NCBI GenBank assembly: GCA_963663975.2
Contig: CAXXRA010000011.1
Coordinates: 124,001-188,000 of the forward strand
Length of the DNA: 64,000 bases
Origin: JANQRX01 sp963663975
GTDB lineage: Bacteria; Pseudomonadota; Alphaproteobacteria; Rhizobiales; Kaistiaceae
Direction: 5' to 3'
Position 1 is the first letter of the stretch. Every line of letters starts with the position of its first letter. Positions 51,378 to 60,872 of the stretch are shown piece after piece. The notes under the pieces were generated by a model, which saw only the letters and a program-made list of their open reading frames with translations, was not told the origin of the DNA and ran no database searches. The translations under genes and the position numbers were made by a program.

Positions 51378-51456
51378 GTCAGGCCTCTCTCACATTGGAC
51401 CGATTCTTACCGTGATTTGCGCTGCGAGAGAAATGGCAATTTGGCGACTCCCACGT

Positions 51457-52257
51457 TCAGACCGTGGCACGAGCCGAAGCCAGCCCGGCCACAATGCGGG
51501 CATGAATCGGCGCTCCCCCAGCTACGATGGTTCCACTGTCGAAAATCTTCTGTCGACCGCTGGCGTCGCTCACCAGGCCGCCGGCCTCACGCACGATCAC
51601 CATCCCCGCCGCCACTTCCCAGGGCGACACGCCGCTTCGCCAGAACCCGTCGTAGCGACCCGATGCGATCCAAGCGAGGTCGAGCGCCGTGCAGCCAGAC
51701 ACGCGCAGGCCCGCGGTTTCATCGATGATGCCACCGTTCCGTGAGCCCAACAGCGGGTGATCGGGGTGGCTGAGGTCGTTGGCGCCAATGGCGATCACCG
51801 CCGAGCCAAGTTCGCGCCGCGCCGCGACCCGCAATCGACGGTCGTTCAGAAAAGCGCCGACGCCTCTTTCAGCTACATACAGCTCGTTGAGGACGGGGCT
51901 GAAAATGACCCCGGCGACGAGTTCGCCGTCGCGCTCAAGCGCCAGCGATATTGCAAACAGAGGTATGCCGTGGAGGAAGTTGTCCGTTCCGCCGACAGAA
52001 TCGACGATCCAGCGGTGCGCGGGGTCCGACCCTTTGATTTCGCCCGATTCGCCGGTCAGGAATCCGTATTTCGGGCGCCCCCTGCCGAGGGCCTCGACAA
52101 GGATCCGATCGGCCCGCCGGTCGGCGGCGGAAACGAAATCGCCGGGCCCCTTGACTGAGACCTGAAGGTTTTCAACTTCGCCGAAGTCCCTCGCCACGCT
52201 GCGAGCGGCCCGAGTGGCGGCCTGGACCATGACGTTGAGAACTGCGGACCGGGCCAT
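51457..52257 (-). CDS. inositol monophosphatase-family protein with altered metal site
   Basis: ATG 52257 (MARSAVLNVMVQAATRAARS) gives 266 residues. The fold is that of SuhB/IMPase, but key metal-binding motifs differ. The usual TEESGE is TGESGE. The usual W-I-V-D-P-L-D-G-T-T-N is RWIVDSVGGTDNFLHG, so the second Asp is Gly. The usual W-D-x-A-A-G is WEVAAGMVIVREAGG, with Glu for Asp. Family members hydrolyse inositol or nucleotide phosphates using these residues with Mg2+. Loss of several suggests weak or no phosphatase activity and perhaps a binding or regulatory role. Confidence 0.85.
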   Translation of the reverse strand: MARSAVLNVMVQAATRAARSVARDFGEVENLQVSVKGPGDFVSAADRRADRILVEALGRGRPKYGFLTGESGEIKGSDPAHRWIVDSVGGTDNFLHGIPLFAISLALERDGELVAGVIFSPVLNELYVAERGVGAFLNDRRLRVAARRELGSAVIAIGANDLSHPDHPLLGSRNGGIIDETAGLRVSGCTALDLAWIASGRYDGFWRSGVSPWEVAAGMVIVREAGGLVSDASGRQKIFDSGTIVAGGAPIHARIVAGLASARATV

Positions 52258-52344
52258 GGGAATTTCATTCTGTGACGGAGAGCCGGCGGGCGGAGGCCGT
52301 TTCTGGACCACATTTCACGGTCCGGTTCAAGCAGAGGGGCGAGC

Positions 52345-53685
52345 TCAGTTCGCCGGCCAGCGCTGCGCCGCGGTGACGGCGGAACGCCGCTGTTCGTCGC
52401 TGAGGCCGGCGAGCAGGTCGTCCAGCAGGTCGTCCGACTTGCCGGCGTTGGCGGCAAGAAAATGGTACTTCGCCGCTTGGACGAGATCGAGAGTCGCCCC
52501 GCTGCCGGTTGCCAGGATGCGAGCGTAGCGATTCTGGGCAACCGGACTGCCAAGGTCGGCGGCCCGCCGGAACCAGGCCGCCGCTGCCCGTTCGTTCTTC
52601 GTCGTACCGACTCCGTTGAACAGCCGGATGCCATATTCCACCTGGGCTTCGACGTGCCCGAGACGGGCCGCTTCGGCATACCACTGCGTCGAAGCGGCCT
52701 GGTCGGTCGGCACGCCCCGGCCGTCCCTATAGAGCTGGGCCAGCACATATTGCGCATCCGGGCTGCCGCCTTCGGCGGCCTCGCCGAACAATTGAGCGGC
52801 TCTGGCGACGTCGGCCGGGCGGACCTGGCCCTCAAGATACAAAAGGGCAAGATTGTATTTCGCTGCGGTCTTGTTGCCGGCCGCCGCCATCTCGAGGTAA
52901 TCGGCCGCTCGGTTGCGATCGCGGTTCACGCCACGGCCCTCCAGGTACATCATGCCGAGCGCGAACTGAGCCTCTCGTTGGCCGCCGGCCGCAGCGAATT
53001 CGTACCAAGCTATGGCCTCCTCGAGATTCTGTGGAACTCCGTACCCACCCTCATAAATGACGCGGAGGAGCGTCTGAGCGGCGACATCGCCGTTCTCGGC
53101 GCGCGGAATGGCCAAGCTGAACGCGGACAGATAGAGCCCGCGCTGGAAGGCACCATAGGCAAGGTCCACCCGACCAGCGGATTGCGCGTCGCCATTGTTG
53201 ACCTGCGTCAGCGGCGGCACTCGATCAGCCGGCAGCGGCAGCAGTCCGGTACCGCCGTCCGCCGGCGGGGGTGCCGAGGTCAGAGGTGGCAACGCAGCGA
53301 CGGCCGATCCCAGGAGGTCGCTTTCGATGACGGCCGAAGGCAGAATCGGCAGCGGCAGCGGCAGCGGCTGCCCGTCAAGAACGCCTGCCACCGGATCATT
53401 CGGTGCGGCGGCCGCTGTCGCGATCCTCGCCTTGCGCGGGTTGAGCCGCGGCAGCGGAGGCCCAGGATTGAATGGGTCCAGACCTGTCGTTGCCGGCGGT
53501 GTCGTGGCCAGCTGTGGCGACAGATGCAAGGGAACGTCCGGCTGCGGGGCAACGACGTCGGGCGAAGGCGGTGGTTCATCGATTGGGATCTGGCCGAGAG
53601 GCACGAGGATGAGCGGGCCGTCCTGCGCCACAGCCGGCAAGACGGCGAAACACAGCGTGACGAAGACAAGGGCCGGGCCCCTCAT
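52345..53685 (-). CDS. Sel1-repeat (TPR-like) secreted protein
   Basis: The 446-residue protein has a signal peptide (MRGPALVFVTLCFAVLPAVA-Q), then about 150 residues of Pro-rich low-complexity sequence. Several Sel1-like repeats follow: EEAIAWYEFAAAGGQREAQF-, NRAADYLEMAAAGNKTAAKY-, ARAAQLFGEAAEGGSPDAQY- and AASTQWYAEAARLGHVEAQV-type units. Sel1 repeats mediate protein contacts, so the protein is likely a periplasmic scaffold. Its start overlaps the stop of the ThiE-like gene upstream, so the two are coupled. Confidence 0.85.
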   Translation of the reverse strand: MRGPALVFVTLCFAVLPAVAQDGPLILVPLGQIPIDEPPPSPDVVAPQPDVPLHLSPQLATTPPATTGLDPFNPGPPLPRLNPRKARIATAAAAPNDPVAGVLDGQPLPLPLPILPSAVIESDLLGSAVAALPPLTSAPPPADGGTGLLPLPADRVPPLTQVNNGDAQSAGRVDLAYGAFQRGLYLSAFSLAIPRAENGDVAAQTLLRVIYEGGYGVPQNLEEAIAWYEFAAAGGQREAQFALGMMYLEGRGVNRDRNRAADYLEMAAAGNKTAAKYNLALLYLEGQVRPADVARAAQLFGEAAEGGSPDAQYVLAQLYRDGRGVPTDQAASTQWYAEAARLGHVEAQVEYGIRLFNGVGTTKNERAAAAWFRRAADLGSPVAQNRYARILATGSGATLDLVQAAKYHFLAANAGKSDDLLDDLLAGLSDEQRRSAVTAAQRWPAN

Positions 53686-54332
53686 GCGGCCGCCTCCAGT
53701 GCCCGAAGCCGGGCATTGGCGTCGGCAACAGCGGCGCCCGGTCCGCGGCGATCACCCCACACCGCATCGCGAAGCGCCACGAACTCAAGCCCGGCGGCCG
53801 CCGCCTGATCAACCGATTCAAGGCTCTGTCCGCCCATGACGACCGCAGGAACAACAGCAACCGAGGCCCACCATTGTGCAAGTCGAAGTGCGGGATCGAA
53901 AATCAGGCGGTCAGTGTCGCCGTCCAGTCTGCCGAAGAAGAGGTAGTCCGGTTCGAATTCTCCGGCAACGATCGCGTCATGACGGTTTCGCAAACCGTCC
54001 AGCCCGACGATCCCGGCCGCCAGGTTCTTGCGCGGGGTTGGCCAGGCCTGTGGACCGCGGGCGTCATACTGAACCCCGTCGGCAGTTGGTGGAGCAGCGG
54101 CCGGCAGGCGATCGGCGACGATGACGGCTACCCCGTGAGCGTGGGCAATCGGGATAGCGCCGACGACGATATCGTCCTGGAGCCCGCGATCGCTGCCCTG
54201 TTGAGTCACGACGAGTGTGGCAACATCGCCAGCGCTCACCGCTTCGGCCAAGCGGGGAATGAACCCTTCGGCGGCGCTGACGGGCGGCGTCACCAAGCAG
54301 AGACGACAACGATTTTCGGTTGCATTGGCCAT
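53682..54332 (-). CDS. thiamine phosphate synthase (ThiE)-like protein
   Basis: ATG 54332 (MANATENRCRLCLVTPPVSA) gives 216 residues; ATG 54347 is an alternative. The protein has the TIM-barrel outline of TenI/ThiE: CLVTPP at the start, an AHAHGVAVIVADRL segment, GEFEPDYLFFGRLDG and VPAVVMGGQSLESVDQAAAA-GLEFVALRDAVW. The pyrophosphate-loop and Lys/Asp residues of true ThiE are not all evident, and no thi genes are nearby. ThiE-like proteins of this kind are common next to fba/pgk in Hyphomicrobiales. A different function is possible. Confidence 0.75.
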   Translation of the reverse strand: MANATENRCRLCLVTPPVSAAEGFIPRLAEAVSAGDVATLVVTQQGSDRGLQDDIVVGAIPIAHAHGVAVIVADRLPAAAPPTADGVQYDARGPQAWPTPRKNLAAGIVGLDGLRNRHDAIVAGEFEPDYLFFGRLDGDTDRLIFDPALRLAQWWASVAVVPAVVMGGQSLESVDQAAAAGLEFVALRDAVWGDRRGPGAAVADANARLRALEAAA

Positions 54333-54453
54333 AACAAAACTGAGCATCCAGTCCCTCAGACAACCTGGACACCGCGGCCTCTATTAACATGGTCGACCCT
54401 CAGGTCGAAATACGAAAGGCCTTATAGCACTATTTGCGGTCATGCGCGGCTGT

Positions 54454-55485
54454 CTACCCGGCCAGCGCCTCACGCTCGGGTGACCAATCTCCCGTTGCGG
54501 CTAGGCCGTTCATGCGGGCCCGATGCAAAAACGACTTCTGCGCCGCCTCGGCGTTCTGGCGCCGTCCACCCCAGGCGTCAATCGCGGCGGCCTGCAGGGC
54601 GCGCCCGTAGGAGAAGGTGACCGGCCATGGCAGTCCGCCGATCTGGTTGACCAGGGCCAGATGCTCGGTCGCCTGGAGTTCGCTCTGGCCACCGGACAGG
54701 AAGGCGATGCCGGCGACGGCGGCAGGAACGATGGCCTTGAGGACGCGAACGGTCTCCTCGGCGACTTCGGTTGCGCCCGGCTGAGTGGCAGCGCCGATGC
54801 CGGCGATCACCATGTTGGGCTTCAGCACCATCCCTTCGAGGCGAACTTTGGCGAGCGCCAGCTGCTCGAATTGAACCTTCAGCATTCGTTCGGTGACCGC
54901 CGCACAGGTCGCGATATCGTGGGTCGCACCGGGCCCGTCCATGACGACTTCAGGCTCGACGATGGGGACCAGTCCAGCCTCCTGGCAGAGCGCGGCATAA
55001 CGCGCCAGAGCGGCAGCATTGGCCTGAACACAATTCTCCGTCGGCAGGCCGTCGCCGATCACAATGACGGCGCGCCATTTGGCAAACCGGGCGCCGAGGG
55101 CGTGGTACTCCTGCAGCCGCTCGCGCAGGCCGTCGAGGCCTTCGGTTACGGTTTCGCCCGGTGACAGCGCCAGCGGCTTGGCGCCGCGGTCGACCTTGAT
55201 GCCCGGTACCGGGCCGCCGGAGCGGATGAGGTCGACCAGCGGCGTGCCGTCGGCGGCCTTCTGTCGCAAGGTTTCGTCGAACAGAATCACTCCGGAGATA
55301 TGGTTCTCCATTGCCGCGGTGGTGCGAAACAGGAGTTCGCGGTAGTCGCGGCGGGTTTCCTCGGTCGCCGTGACATCGACGCGGGCGAAACGCTTGGCGA
55401 TCGTTCCGCTGCTCTCATCGGCGGCAAGGATGCCCTTGCCCCGCGTCACCATGCGGGCGGCTATGTCATCCAGGCGTTCAGACAT
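54454..55485 (-). CDS. fba: class I fructose-bisphosphate aldolase
   Basis: The 343-residue protein is a class I (Schiff-base) aldolase: MVTRGKGILAADESSGTIAK-RF near the start, ISGVILFDETLRQKAADGTP, PIVEPEVVMDG, and LEGMVLKPNMVIAG with the Schiff-base Lys222, then FLSGGQSELQATEHL. It interconverts fructose 1,6-bisphosphate with DHAP and glyceraldehyde 3-phosphate. It is the last gene of a minus-strand tkt-gap-pgk-fba run that serves lower glycolysis, gluconeogenesis and the pentose-phosphate link. Confidence 0.95.
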   Translation of the reverse strand: MSERLDDIAARMVTRGKGILAADESSGTIAKRFARVDVTATEETRRDYRELLFRTTAAMENHISGVILFDETLRQKAADGTPLVDLIRSGGPVPGIKVDRGAKPLALSPGETVTEGLDGLRERLQEYHALGARFAKWRAVIVIGDGLPTENCVQANAAALARYAALCQEAGLVPIVEPEVVMDGPGATHDIATCAAVTERMLKVQFEQLALAKVRLEGMVLKPNMVIAGIGAATQPGATEVAEETVRVLKAIVPAAVAGIAFLSGGQSELQATEHLALVNQIGGLPWPVTFSYGRALQAAAIDAWGGRRQNAEAAQKSFLHRARMNGLAATGDWSPEREALAG

Positions 55486-55502
55486 GGTTTGGTCTCCAGC
55501 TA

Positions 55503-56705
55503 TCAGGGCGCGGCGACCCGCAAAACTTCCACTCCGGGCAGGGTGCGACCTTCAAGCCACTCCAAAAATGCGCCGCCGGCAGTTGAGATGAAGGAAAAAT
55601 CGTCGGCCACGCCGGCGTGATGCAGCGCCGCGACGGTGTCGCCGCCCCCGGCGACCGACAGCAGCCCATCGGTGCCGGTCCGTTCCGCCACGCGACGCGA
55701 GACGGCGATTGTGGCAGCATCGAAGGGCGGAATTTCGAACGCCCCGAGAGGCCCGTTCCACACCACTGTGGCCGCCCGGTCGATCCAGTCAATAATCAGC
55801 GCGGCGGTTGCCGGGCCGACGTCGAGAATCATGCGGTCCGCGGGAACGCTTGCCACCTGCACCACATCGCTTGCAACGCCGGCCTTCAACTCGTCGGCGA
55901 CCACCGCGTCGACAGGCAGGACGATGGCGCAGCCGGACCTCTGCGCCGAGGCGATGATCCGTTCGGCCGTATCGACCAGACCGGGCTCGGCGAGCGATCT
56001 TCCGATGGCCACTCCCTTGGCCAGAAGGAATGTGTTGGCCATCCCGCCGCCGATGACCAGCGCATCGACCCGGTCGACCAGATGATCGAGCACCTCAATC
56101 TTGGTCGAGACCTTGGCACCGCCAACCACGGCAACGACCGGCCGTCGTGGCTCGCCCAGCGCGCCCTCCAGCGCAACCAACTCGGCCTGCATGGCGCGGC
56201 CAGCGAAGGCCGGCAACCGTTCGGCGACGCCGACAGTGGAAGCGTGAGCGCGGTGGGCGGCGGAGAAAGCGTCGCCGATGTAGATGTCGCCGAGTGCCGC
56301 GAGCCGGCCGGCGAATTCTGGATCGTTGGCCTGTTCGCCGGGGTGAAATCTGGTGTTCTCGAGCAGCAAAATGTCGCCATCCCGCAGGGCTTCGACGGCA
56401 ATCCGGGCGGGTTCACCCACGCAGTCGTCGGCGAAAGCCACCGAACGCCCCAATTTTTCGGCCACTGTCGGGGCGATCGGCCGGAGCGAATATTCGGGGC
56501 TGCGGGCTCCTTGCGGCCGGCCGAAATGCGCCAACAGAACCACTCGCCCGCCGCGTTCGGCGATCTCGCTGACAGTCGGGACCAGGGCCGCGATCCGCGT
56601 CGCGTCGGTCACCCGGCCGTCGGCGGTCGGCACGTTGAGATCGACCCGCACCAGAACCCGGCGCCCGGCGATATCGGCGTCATCAAGTGTGCGAAATGCC
56701 GCCAT
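55503..56705 (-). CDS. pgk: phosphoglycerate kinase
   Basis: ATG 56705 (MAAFRTLDDADIAGRRVLVR) gives 400 residues; the frame upstream overlaps gap and is not natural. PGK features are RVLVRVDLNVPTADGRVTDA, LAHFGRPQGARSPEYSLRPI, LLENTRFHPGE, DAFSAAHRAHAST, VGGAKVSTKIEVLDHL and the C-terminal VAGGGDTVAALHHAG nucleotide site. It converts 1,3-bisphosphoglycerate and ADP to 3-phosphoglycerate and ATP. It lies 16 bases after gap. Confidence 0.96.
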   Translation of the reverse strand: MAAFRTLDDADIAGRRVLVRVDLNVPTADGRVTDATRIAALVPTVSEIAERGGRVVLLAHFGRPQGARSPEYSLRPIAPTVAEKLGRSVAFADDCVGEPARIAVEALRDGDILLLENTRFHPGEQANDPEFAGRLAALGDIYIGDAFSAAHRAHASTVGVAERLPAFAGRAMQAELVALEGALGEPRRPVVAVVGGAKVSTKIEVLDHLVDRVDALVIGGGMANTFLLAKGVAIGRSLAEPGLVDTAERIIASAQRSGCAIVLPVDAVVADELKAGVASDVVQVASVPADRMILDVGPATAALIIDWIDRAATVVWNGPLGAFEIPPFDAATIAVSRRVAERTGTDGLLSVAGGGDTVAALHHAGVADDFSFISTAGGAFLEWLEGRTLPGVEVLRVAAP

Positions 56706-56721
56706 TGCGGTCCGCGCCCGT

Positions 56722-57732
56722 TCAGAGATGCTTGCCCATGGCGACCGCGGTATCGGCCATCCGGTTGGCAAAGCCCCATTCGTTGTCGTACCACGACACG
56801 ACCCGGACAAAGGTGCCCCCCAGCACCTTGGTTTGGTCGAGCGCAAACGTTGATGAATGGGCATCGTGATTGAGATCGCTCGAAACCAGCGGTTCATCGG
56901 TGAAGGTCAGGATGCCGGCGAGGCGGTTGGTCGCCGACGCCTGCCTGATGGCGTCGTTGACCTCGTCGACCGTGGTCTCCCGTTTGGCAACGAACTTGAA
57001 GTCGACCAGTGAAACGTTGGGCGTAGGCACGCGGACCGCCGTCCCGTCCAGCTTGCCGGCGAGGTCGGGCAGTACCAGTCCCACCGCCTTCGCCGCCCCG
57101 GTCGAGGTCGGAATGATGTTCATCGCCGCCGCACGCGCCCGGTACAGGTCCTTGTGCATGGTGTCGAGCGTCGGCTGGTCACTGGTGTAGGAGTGAATGG
57201 TCGTCATGAAACCCTGCTCGATGCCGAAGGCGTCGTTCATGACACTGGCCACCGGCGCCAGGCAATTGGTGGTGCAAGACGCGTTTGACACCACGACATG
57301 GTCGCTGGTGAGCTTGTCATCATTGACGCCGTAGACAATGGTCATGTCCGCTCCCGACGCCGGCGCCGAGACCAGAACCCGTTTGGCCCCGGCGGTCAGG
57401 TGAGCCAAAGCCTTGTCCTTCGACGCGAAAAAGCCGGTGCATTCGAGCGCGACATCGACGCCGAGTTCGCGGTGGGGCAGTTGGGCCGGATCGCGGATCG
57501 CCGTGACCTTGATCGGGCCGGTGCCAACGTCGAGAGTTTCGCCATCGACCGTGATCTTTCCCGGAAACCTGCCGTGGACGGAATCACGTCGCAACAGATG
57601 TGCGTTGGTTTCCGGCGGCCCCAGATCGTTGATTGCAACGACCCGAATATCGTCGCGACCCGATTCTGCGATGGCGCGCAGAACCAATCTGCCGATACGA
57701 CCGAAACCGTTGATGGCTGCAATGACCGTCAT
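56722..57732 (-). CDS. gap: glyceraldehyde-3-phosphate dehydrogenase
   Basis: The 336-residue protein has the Rossmann start INGFGRIGRLVLRAI, VVAINDLGPPET (Asp favouring NAD), the active-site VVSNASCTTNCLAPV with Cys153, TIHSYTSDQPTLD with the catalytic His, and the C-terminal SWYDNEWGFANRMADT. It oxidises glyceraldehyde 3-phosphate to 1,3-bisphosphoglycerate. It sits between tkt (85 bases) and pgk (16 bases) and is probably co-transcribed with both. Confidence 0.96.
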   Translation of the reverse strand: MTVIAAINGFGRIGRLVLRAIAESGRDDIRVVAINDLGPPETNAHLLRRDSVHGRFPGKITVDGETLDVGTGPIKVTAIRDPAQLPHRELGVDVALECTGFFASKDKALAHLTAGAKRVLVSAPASGADMTIVYGVNDDKLTSDHVVVSNASCTTNCLAPVASVMNDAFGIEQGFMTTIHSYTSDQPTLDTMHKDLYRARAAAMNIIPTSTGAAKAVGLVLPDLAGKLDGTAVRVPTPNVSLVDFKFVAKRETTVDEVNDAIRQASATNRLAGILTFTDEPLVSSDLNHDAHSSTFALDQTKVLGGTFVRVVSWYDNEWGFANRMADTAVAMGKHL

Positions 57733-57817
57733 GCTTTTGTTCCTGTGAACATGGTTGATTCAAAGGCTCGCTGATCCGCTGGTCTTGGCAGAGTGCGGCG
57801 AGGCGCCACGGCAGGGG

Positions 57818-59812
57818 TCAAGTCAGCGCCTCTAGGCGCGCCATCGCCGCCTGCGCCGTCGCCCGGGCGGTGATACCGAACTTCTCATAGAGTTCCTTGT
57901 ACGGCGCGCTCGCGCCAAACCGGGACATTCCGATGAAGATACCCTCATGGCCGATGATGCCATCCCAACCCTGACGGATGGCCGCTTCGATCGCCACCTT
58001 GACCGGCGCGTTGCCGATAATCTCGGCTTGATAATCGGGGCTTTCCTCCGCCAGGAGTTCAAAACAAGGCACCGAAACCACGCGCGTCGGATGCCCGGCC
58101 TCCTCCAGGATCGATTTGGCTTCGACCGCAATCTCGACCTCGGAACCGGTGGCAAAAAGGCTGACATCGGCATCGGCTTCGACCGGCGAAATCTCGTACG
58201 CTCCGCGGGCGCAGAAATTTGCCTCCGAGTATTCCTCCCGCAGCGACGGCAACCCCTGCCGGGTAAGCGCGATCACGCTTGGGTTGTCCCGACTCTCCAA
58301 TGCCAGTTGCCAGCACTCGATCGTTTCGGTGGCGTCGGCGGGACGGAAGACGCGAAGATTGGGGATGGCGCGCAGCGCGGCCAGATGCTCGACGGGCTGG
58401 TGGGTCGGGCCATCCTCACCGAGGCCGATCGAGTCGTGGGTCATGGCGTAGATCACCCGTTGACCCATCAGTGCGGCGAGGCGGAGGGCCGGCCGGCAGT
58501 AGTCGGAAAAGATCAAAAAGGTGCCGGAATAGGGGATCAGGCCGCCATGCAATGCCATGCCGTTCATGGCGCCGGCCATACCGTGTTCGCGCACGCCCCA
58601 GTGGATGTAGCGGCCCTCGAAGTTGTCGGGTGCGATGGAGTTGAGATCCTTCGATCGGGTATTGTTCGACCCGGTGAGGTCGGCGGAGCCGCCGATCGTT
58701 TCCACCACCACCGGGTTGATGACGTTGAGCGCAGCTTCAGACGCCTTGCGCGTTGCCAGTTTGGGTTGTTCGGCTGTCAGCTCTTTTTTGTAGGCGCTGA
58801 TCGCCCCGTCCAGGCCGGGCGGCAGATCGCCGCGCATGCGGCGGGAAAACTCGCCGCGCGTTTCGCTGTCGACCGCAGCCAGACGTGTCTCCCACTCCTT
58901 GCGCGCATGGCCTGCCTTCAGGCCTACGATACGCCAGGCGTCGCGGACATCGGCCGGGATTTCGAACGGCGGGTGATCCCAATCGAGGGCGGCGCGGGCG
59001 CCCGCGATTTCATCTTCGCCAAGCGGTGCCCCATGCGCGGATGCGGTTCCTGCCTTGGTCGGCGCGCCCTTGCCGATAATCGTGCGGCAGGCGATCAAAT
59101 TGGGCTGATCGCTGTCGAGCGCGGCTTCGATCGCATCTCCGATCGCATCCGGATCGTGTCCGTCGACGCGCACCGAATTCCACCCTGCGGCGGTGAAACG
59201 GGCGACCTGATCACCGGATTCGGCCAAGGACAGTGGACCGTCGATCGAGATGCCGTTGTCGTCGAACAGGACCACCAGCTTGGAGAGGCGCAGGTGCCCG
59301 GCGATCGAGATCGCCTCGTGGCTGATACCTTCCATGAGATCGCCGTCGGAGGCGATGACGTAGGTGTGGTGATCGACCAGATCAGCGCCGAAGCGGGCGC
59401 CAAGCAACTTCTCGGCGATCGCCATGCCGACGCCGTTTGCAAGGCCCTGCCCGAGGGGTCCGGTCGTCGTTTCGATGCCGGGGGCGTGGCCCCGCTCGGG
59501 ATGCCCGGCGGTCCGAGAGTCAAGTTGGCGGAAGCGCTTCAACTCGTCGATTGTCATCTCCTCGACACCGAGCAGATACAACAGCGCATAGAGCAGCATC
59601 GAGCCATGGCCGGCCGAAAGAACAAACCGATCCCGGTCGGGCCACTTCGGATCGGTCGGATCGAATCTCAGAAATCGCGTGAACAGTACGGTGGCGATAT
59701 CGGCGGTTCCCATCGGCATGCCGGGATGCCCCGATTTGGCCTGCTCCACAGCATCCATAGCGAGCGCGCGGATGGCATTGGCCATACGCTGATGCTTGAC
59801 TTGGTCGGACAT
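57818..59812 (-). CDS. tkt: transketolase
   Basis: ATG 59812 (MSDQVKHQRMANAIRALAMD) gives 664 residues. Recognised parts are AKSGHPGMPMGTADIATVLF, the ThDP motif ASDGDLMEGISHEAISIAGH extending to a DDN, the central SADLTGSNNT, HWGVREHGMAGAMNGMALHG with the catalytic Glu, and THDSIGLGEDGPTHQPVEHL. It transfers two-carbon units in the pentose-phosphate pathway. It is first in the tkt-gap-pgk-fba run and divergent from the DUF4164-zapA genes. Confidence 0.96.
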   Translation of the reverse strand: MSDQVKHQRMANAIRALAMDAVEQAKSGHPGMPMGTADIATVLFTRFLRFDPTDPKWPDRDRFVLSAGHGSMLLYALLYLLGVEEMTIDELKRFRQLDSRTAGHPERGHAPGIETTTGPLGQGLANGVGMAIAEKLLGARFGADLVDHHTYVIASDGDLMEGISHEAISIAGHLRLSKLVVLFDDNGISIDGPLSLAESGDQVARFTAAGWNSVRVDGHDPDAIGDAIEAALDSDQPNLIACRTIIGKGAPTKAGTASAHGAPLGEDEIAGARAALDWDHPPFEIPADVRDAWRIVGLKAGHARKEWETRLAAVDSETRGEFSRRMRGDLPPGLDGAISAYKKELTAEQPKLATRKASEAALNVINPVVVETIGGSADLTGSNNTRSKDLNSIAPDNFEGRYIHWGVREHGMAGAMNGMALHGGLIPYSGTFLIFSDYCRPALRLAALMGQRVIYAMTHDSIGLGEDGPTHQPVEHLAALRAIPNLRVFRPADATETIECWQLALESRDNPSVIALTRQGLPSLREEYSEANFCARGAYEISPVEADADVSLFATGSEVEIAVEAKSILEEAGHPTRVVSVPCFELLAEESPDYQAEIIGNAPVKVAIEAAIRQGWDGIIGHEGIFIGMSRFGASAPYKELYEKFGITARATAQAAMARLEALT

Positions 59813-60011
59813 GGCTTCCTGGTGGGTACTGCTCTGGTTAGCCTTCCGGGAGGGTGGAATCCAACATTCGGAGGGAGATCCGCAAGGTGCGTCGTGCGCC
59901 GATCCCGGGCGGGCGGCGGCCAGACATAGCAGGTCGATTTGGCGAGTCAATCAGCCACAGCGATCCCCACCAGGTGGCACCGCAAGCGGTGAGTCGCACC
60001 AGTCCTCGCCA

Positions 60012-60040
60012 TTGACGCTGTGGCTGGCCACTGCCTAATG
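60012..60040 (+). promoter_or_regulatory. predicted sigma-70 promoter for DUF4164-zapA
   Basis: TTGACG (60012-60017), a 17-base spacer and CTAATG (60035-60040, or TAATGT with 18) lie in the 332-base divergent region 59813-60144. Apart from the tkt ribosome site I see nothing else clear in that stretch. Confidence 0.45.
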
Positions 60041-60144
60041 TCCGCCCTGCCACAGGCGCGCCGCAAAATGGGATTCGCTCGGCCCGCTTGGACGGCGGCA
60101 CGATGGCCACGCGCCGACGGGGCGCGGGATGGCGGAGGCGGATC

Positions 60145-60426
60145 ATGGCGGAAGCATCTGGGGTCAACGACGCCTTAGGACGTGTGGACGCCGCAATCCA
60201 CAGCCTCGAGAGCGCCATCGAAGGCCGGCGGGAGGAGCTGCAGGCGACCTCTGGGCTGGAGGAGGAACTTCACCGTCTGGGACTGGACCGGTCGCAGCTT
60301 GCGCAATCGCTTGATACCGCCGAATCGCGATCCGGGCGGTTGGAGGAAACCAACCGCGAGGTTTCGCGACGGCTCGTTGCGGCCATGGAGTCTCTTCGTC
60401 AGGTGCTTGCCAGGTATGGCAGGTGA
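60145..60426 (+). CDS. DUF4164 coiled-coil protein
   Basis: ATG 60145 (MAEASGVNDALGRVDAAIHS) gives 93 residues; the frame from 60088 adds an Arg-rich leader without family support. The whole protein is predicted helical coiled coil (LESAIEGRREELQATSGLEE, then RSGRLEETNREVSRRLVAAM), matching DUF4164, which in Hyphomicrobiales is regularly encoded just before zapA. A cell-division accessory role is guessed from context only. Confidence 0.8.
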   Translation: MAEASGVNDALGRVDAAIHSLESAIEGRREELQATSGLEEELHRLGLDRSQLAQSLDTAESRSGRLEETNREVSRRLVAAMESLRQVLARYGR

Positions 60427-60443
60427 GGCCGTAGGTAGCCAGG

Positions 60444-60821
60444 ATGGCGCAGGTCAACGTCACAATCAGCGGCAAGTCGTACCGGATCGCGTGCGAGGAC
60501 GGGCAGGAAGATCATTTGCGCGCCCTGGCGAGCAAGCTCGACCAATCCATCGTCGAACTGCGTGAGCGCTTTGGTGAAATCGGTGACCAGCGGCTGACCG
60601 TCATGGCGGCGATCACCCTGGAGGATCGGGTTCAGGAATTGGAGCGGCGGATGGAAGCGCTGCAGGGCGAAATTGCAGCCTTGAACGGGTCAAGCGCGAC
60701 GGTCGCTGAACAGCAGGCGGCACGTCGTGGCGAGTTGGCCAACGCCATCGATTCACTTGCCGAAAGGATTGAGACGATTGCAGTACGAATTGCGGAAGGC
60801 GGTGATGGACGGCCGACATGA
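60444..60821 (+). CDS. zapA: cell division protein ZapA
   Basis: The 125-residue protein has the ZapA N-terminal domain MAQVNVTISGKSYRIACEDG, then QEDHLRALASKLDQSIVELR, and a long C-terminal coiled coil (EDRVQELERRMEALQGEIAA). ZapA bundles FtsZ protofilaments at mid-cell. It is 17 bases after the DUF4164 gene and upstream of 6S RNA and the cyclo-ligase gene, the order found in many proteobacteria. Confidence 0.92.
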   Translation: MAQVNVTISGKSYRIACEDGQEDHLRALASKLDQSIVELRERFGEIGDQRLTVMAAITLEDRVQELERRMEALQGEIAALNGSSATVAEQQAARRGELANAIDSLAERIETIAVRIAEGGDGRPT

Positions 60822-60872
60822 CAAGGACGGCGTCGCACTGGCGCGGGCACAACCGGACCTCTATATGTCGGG

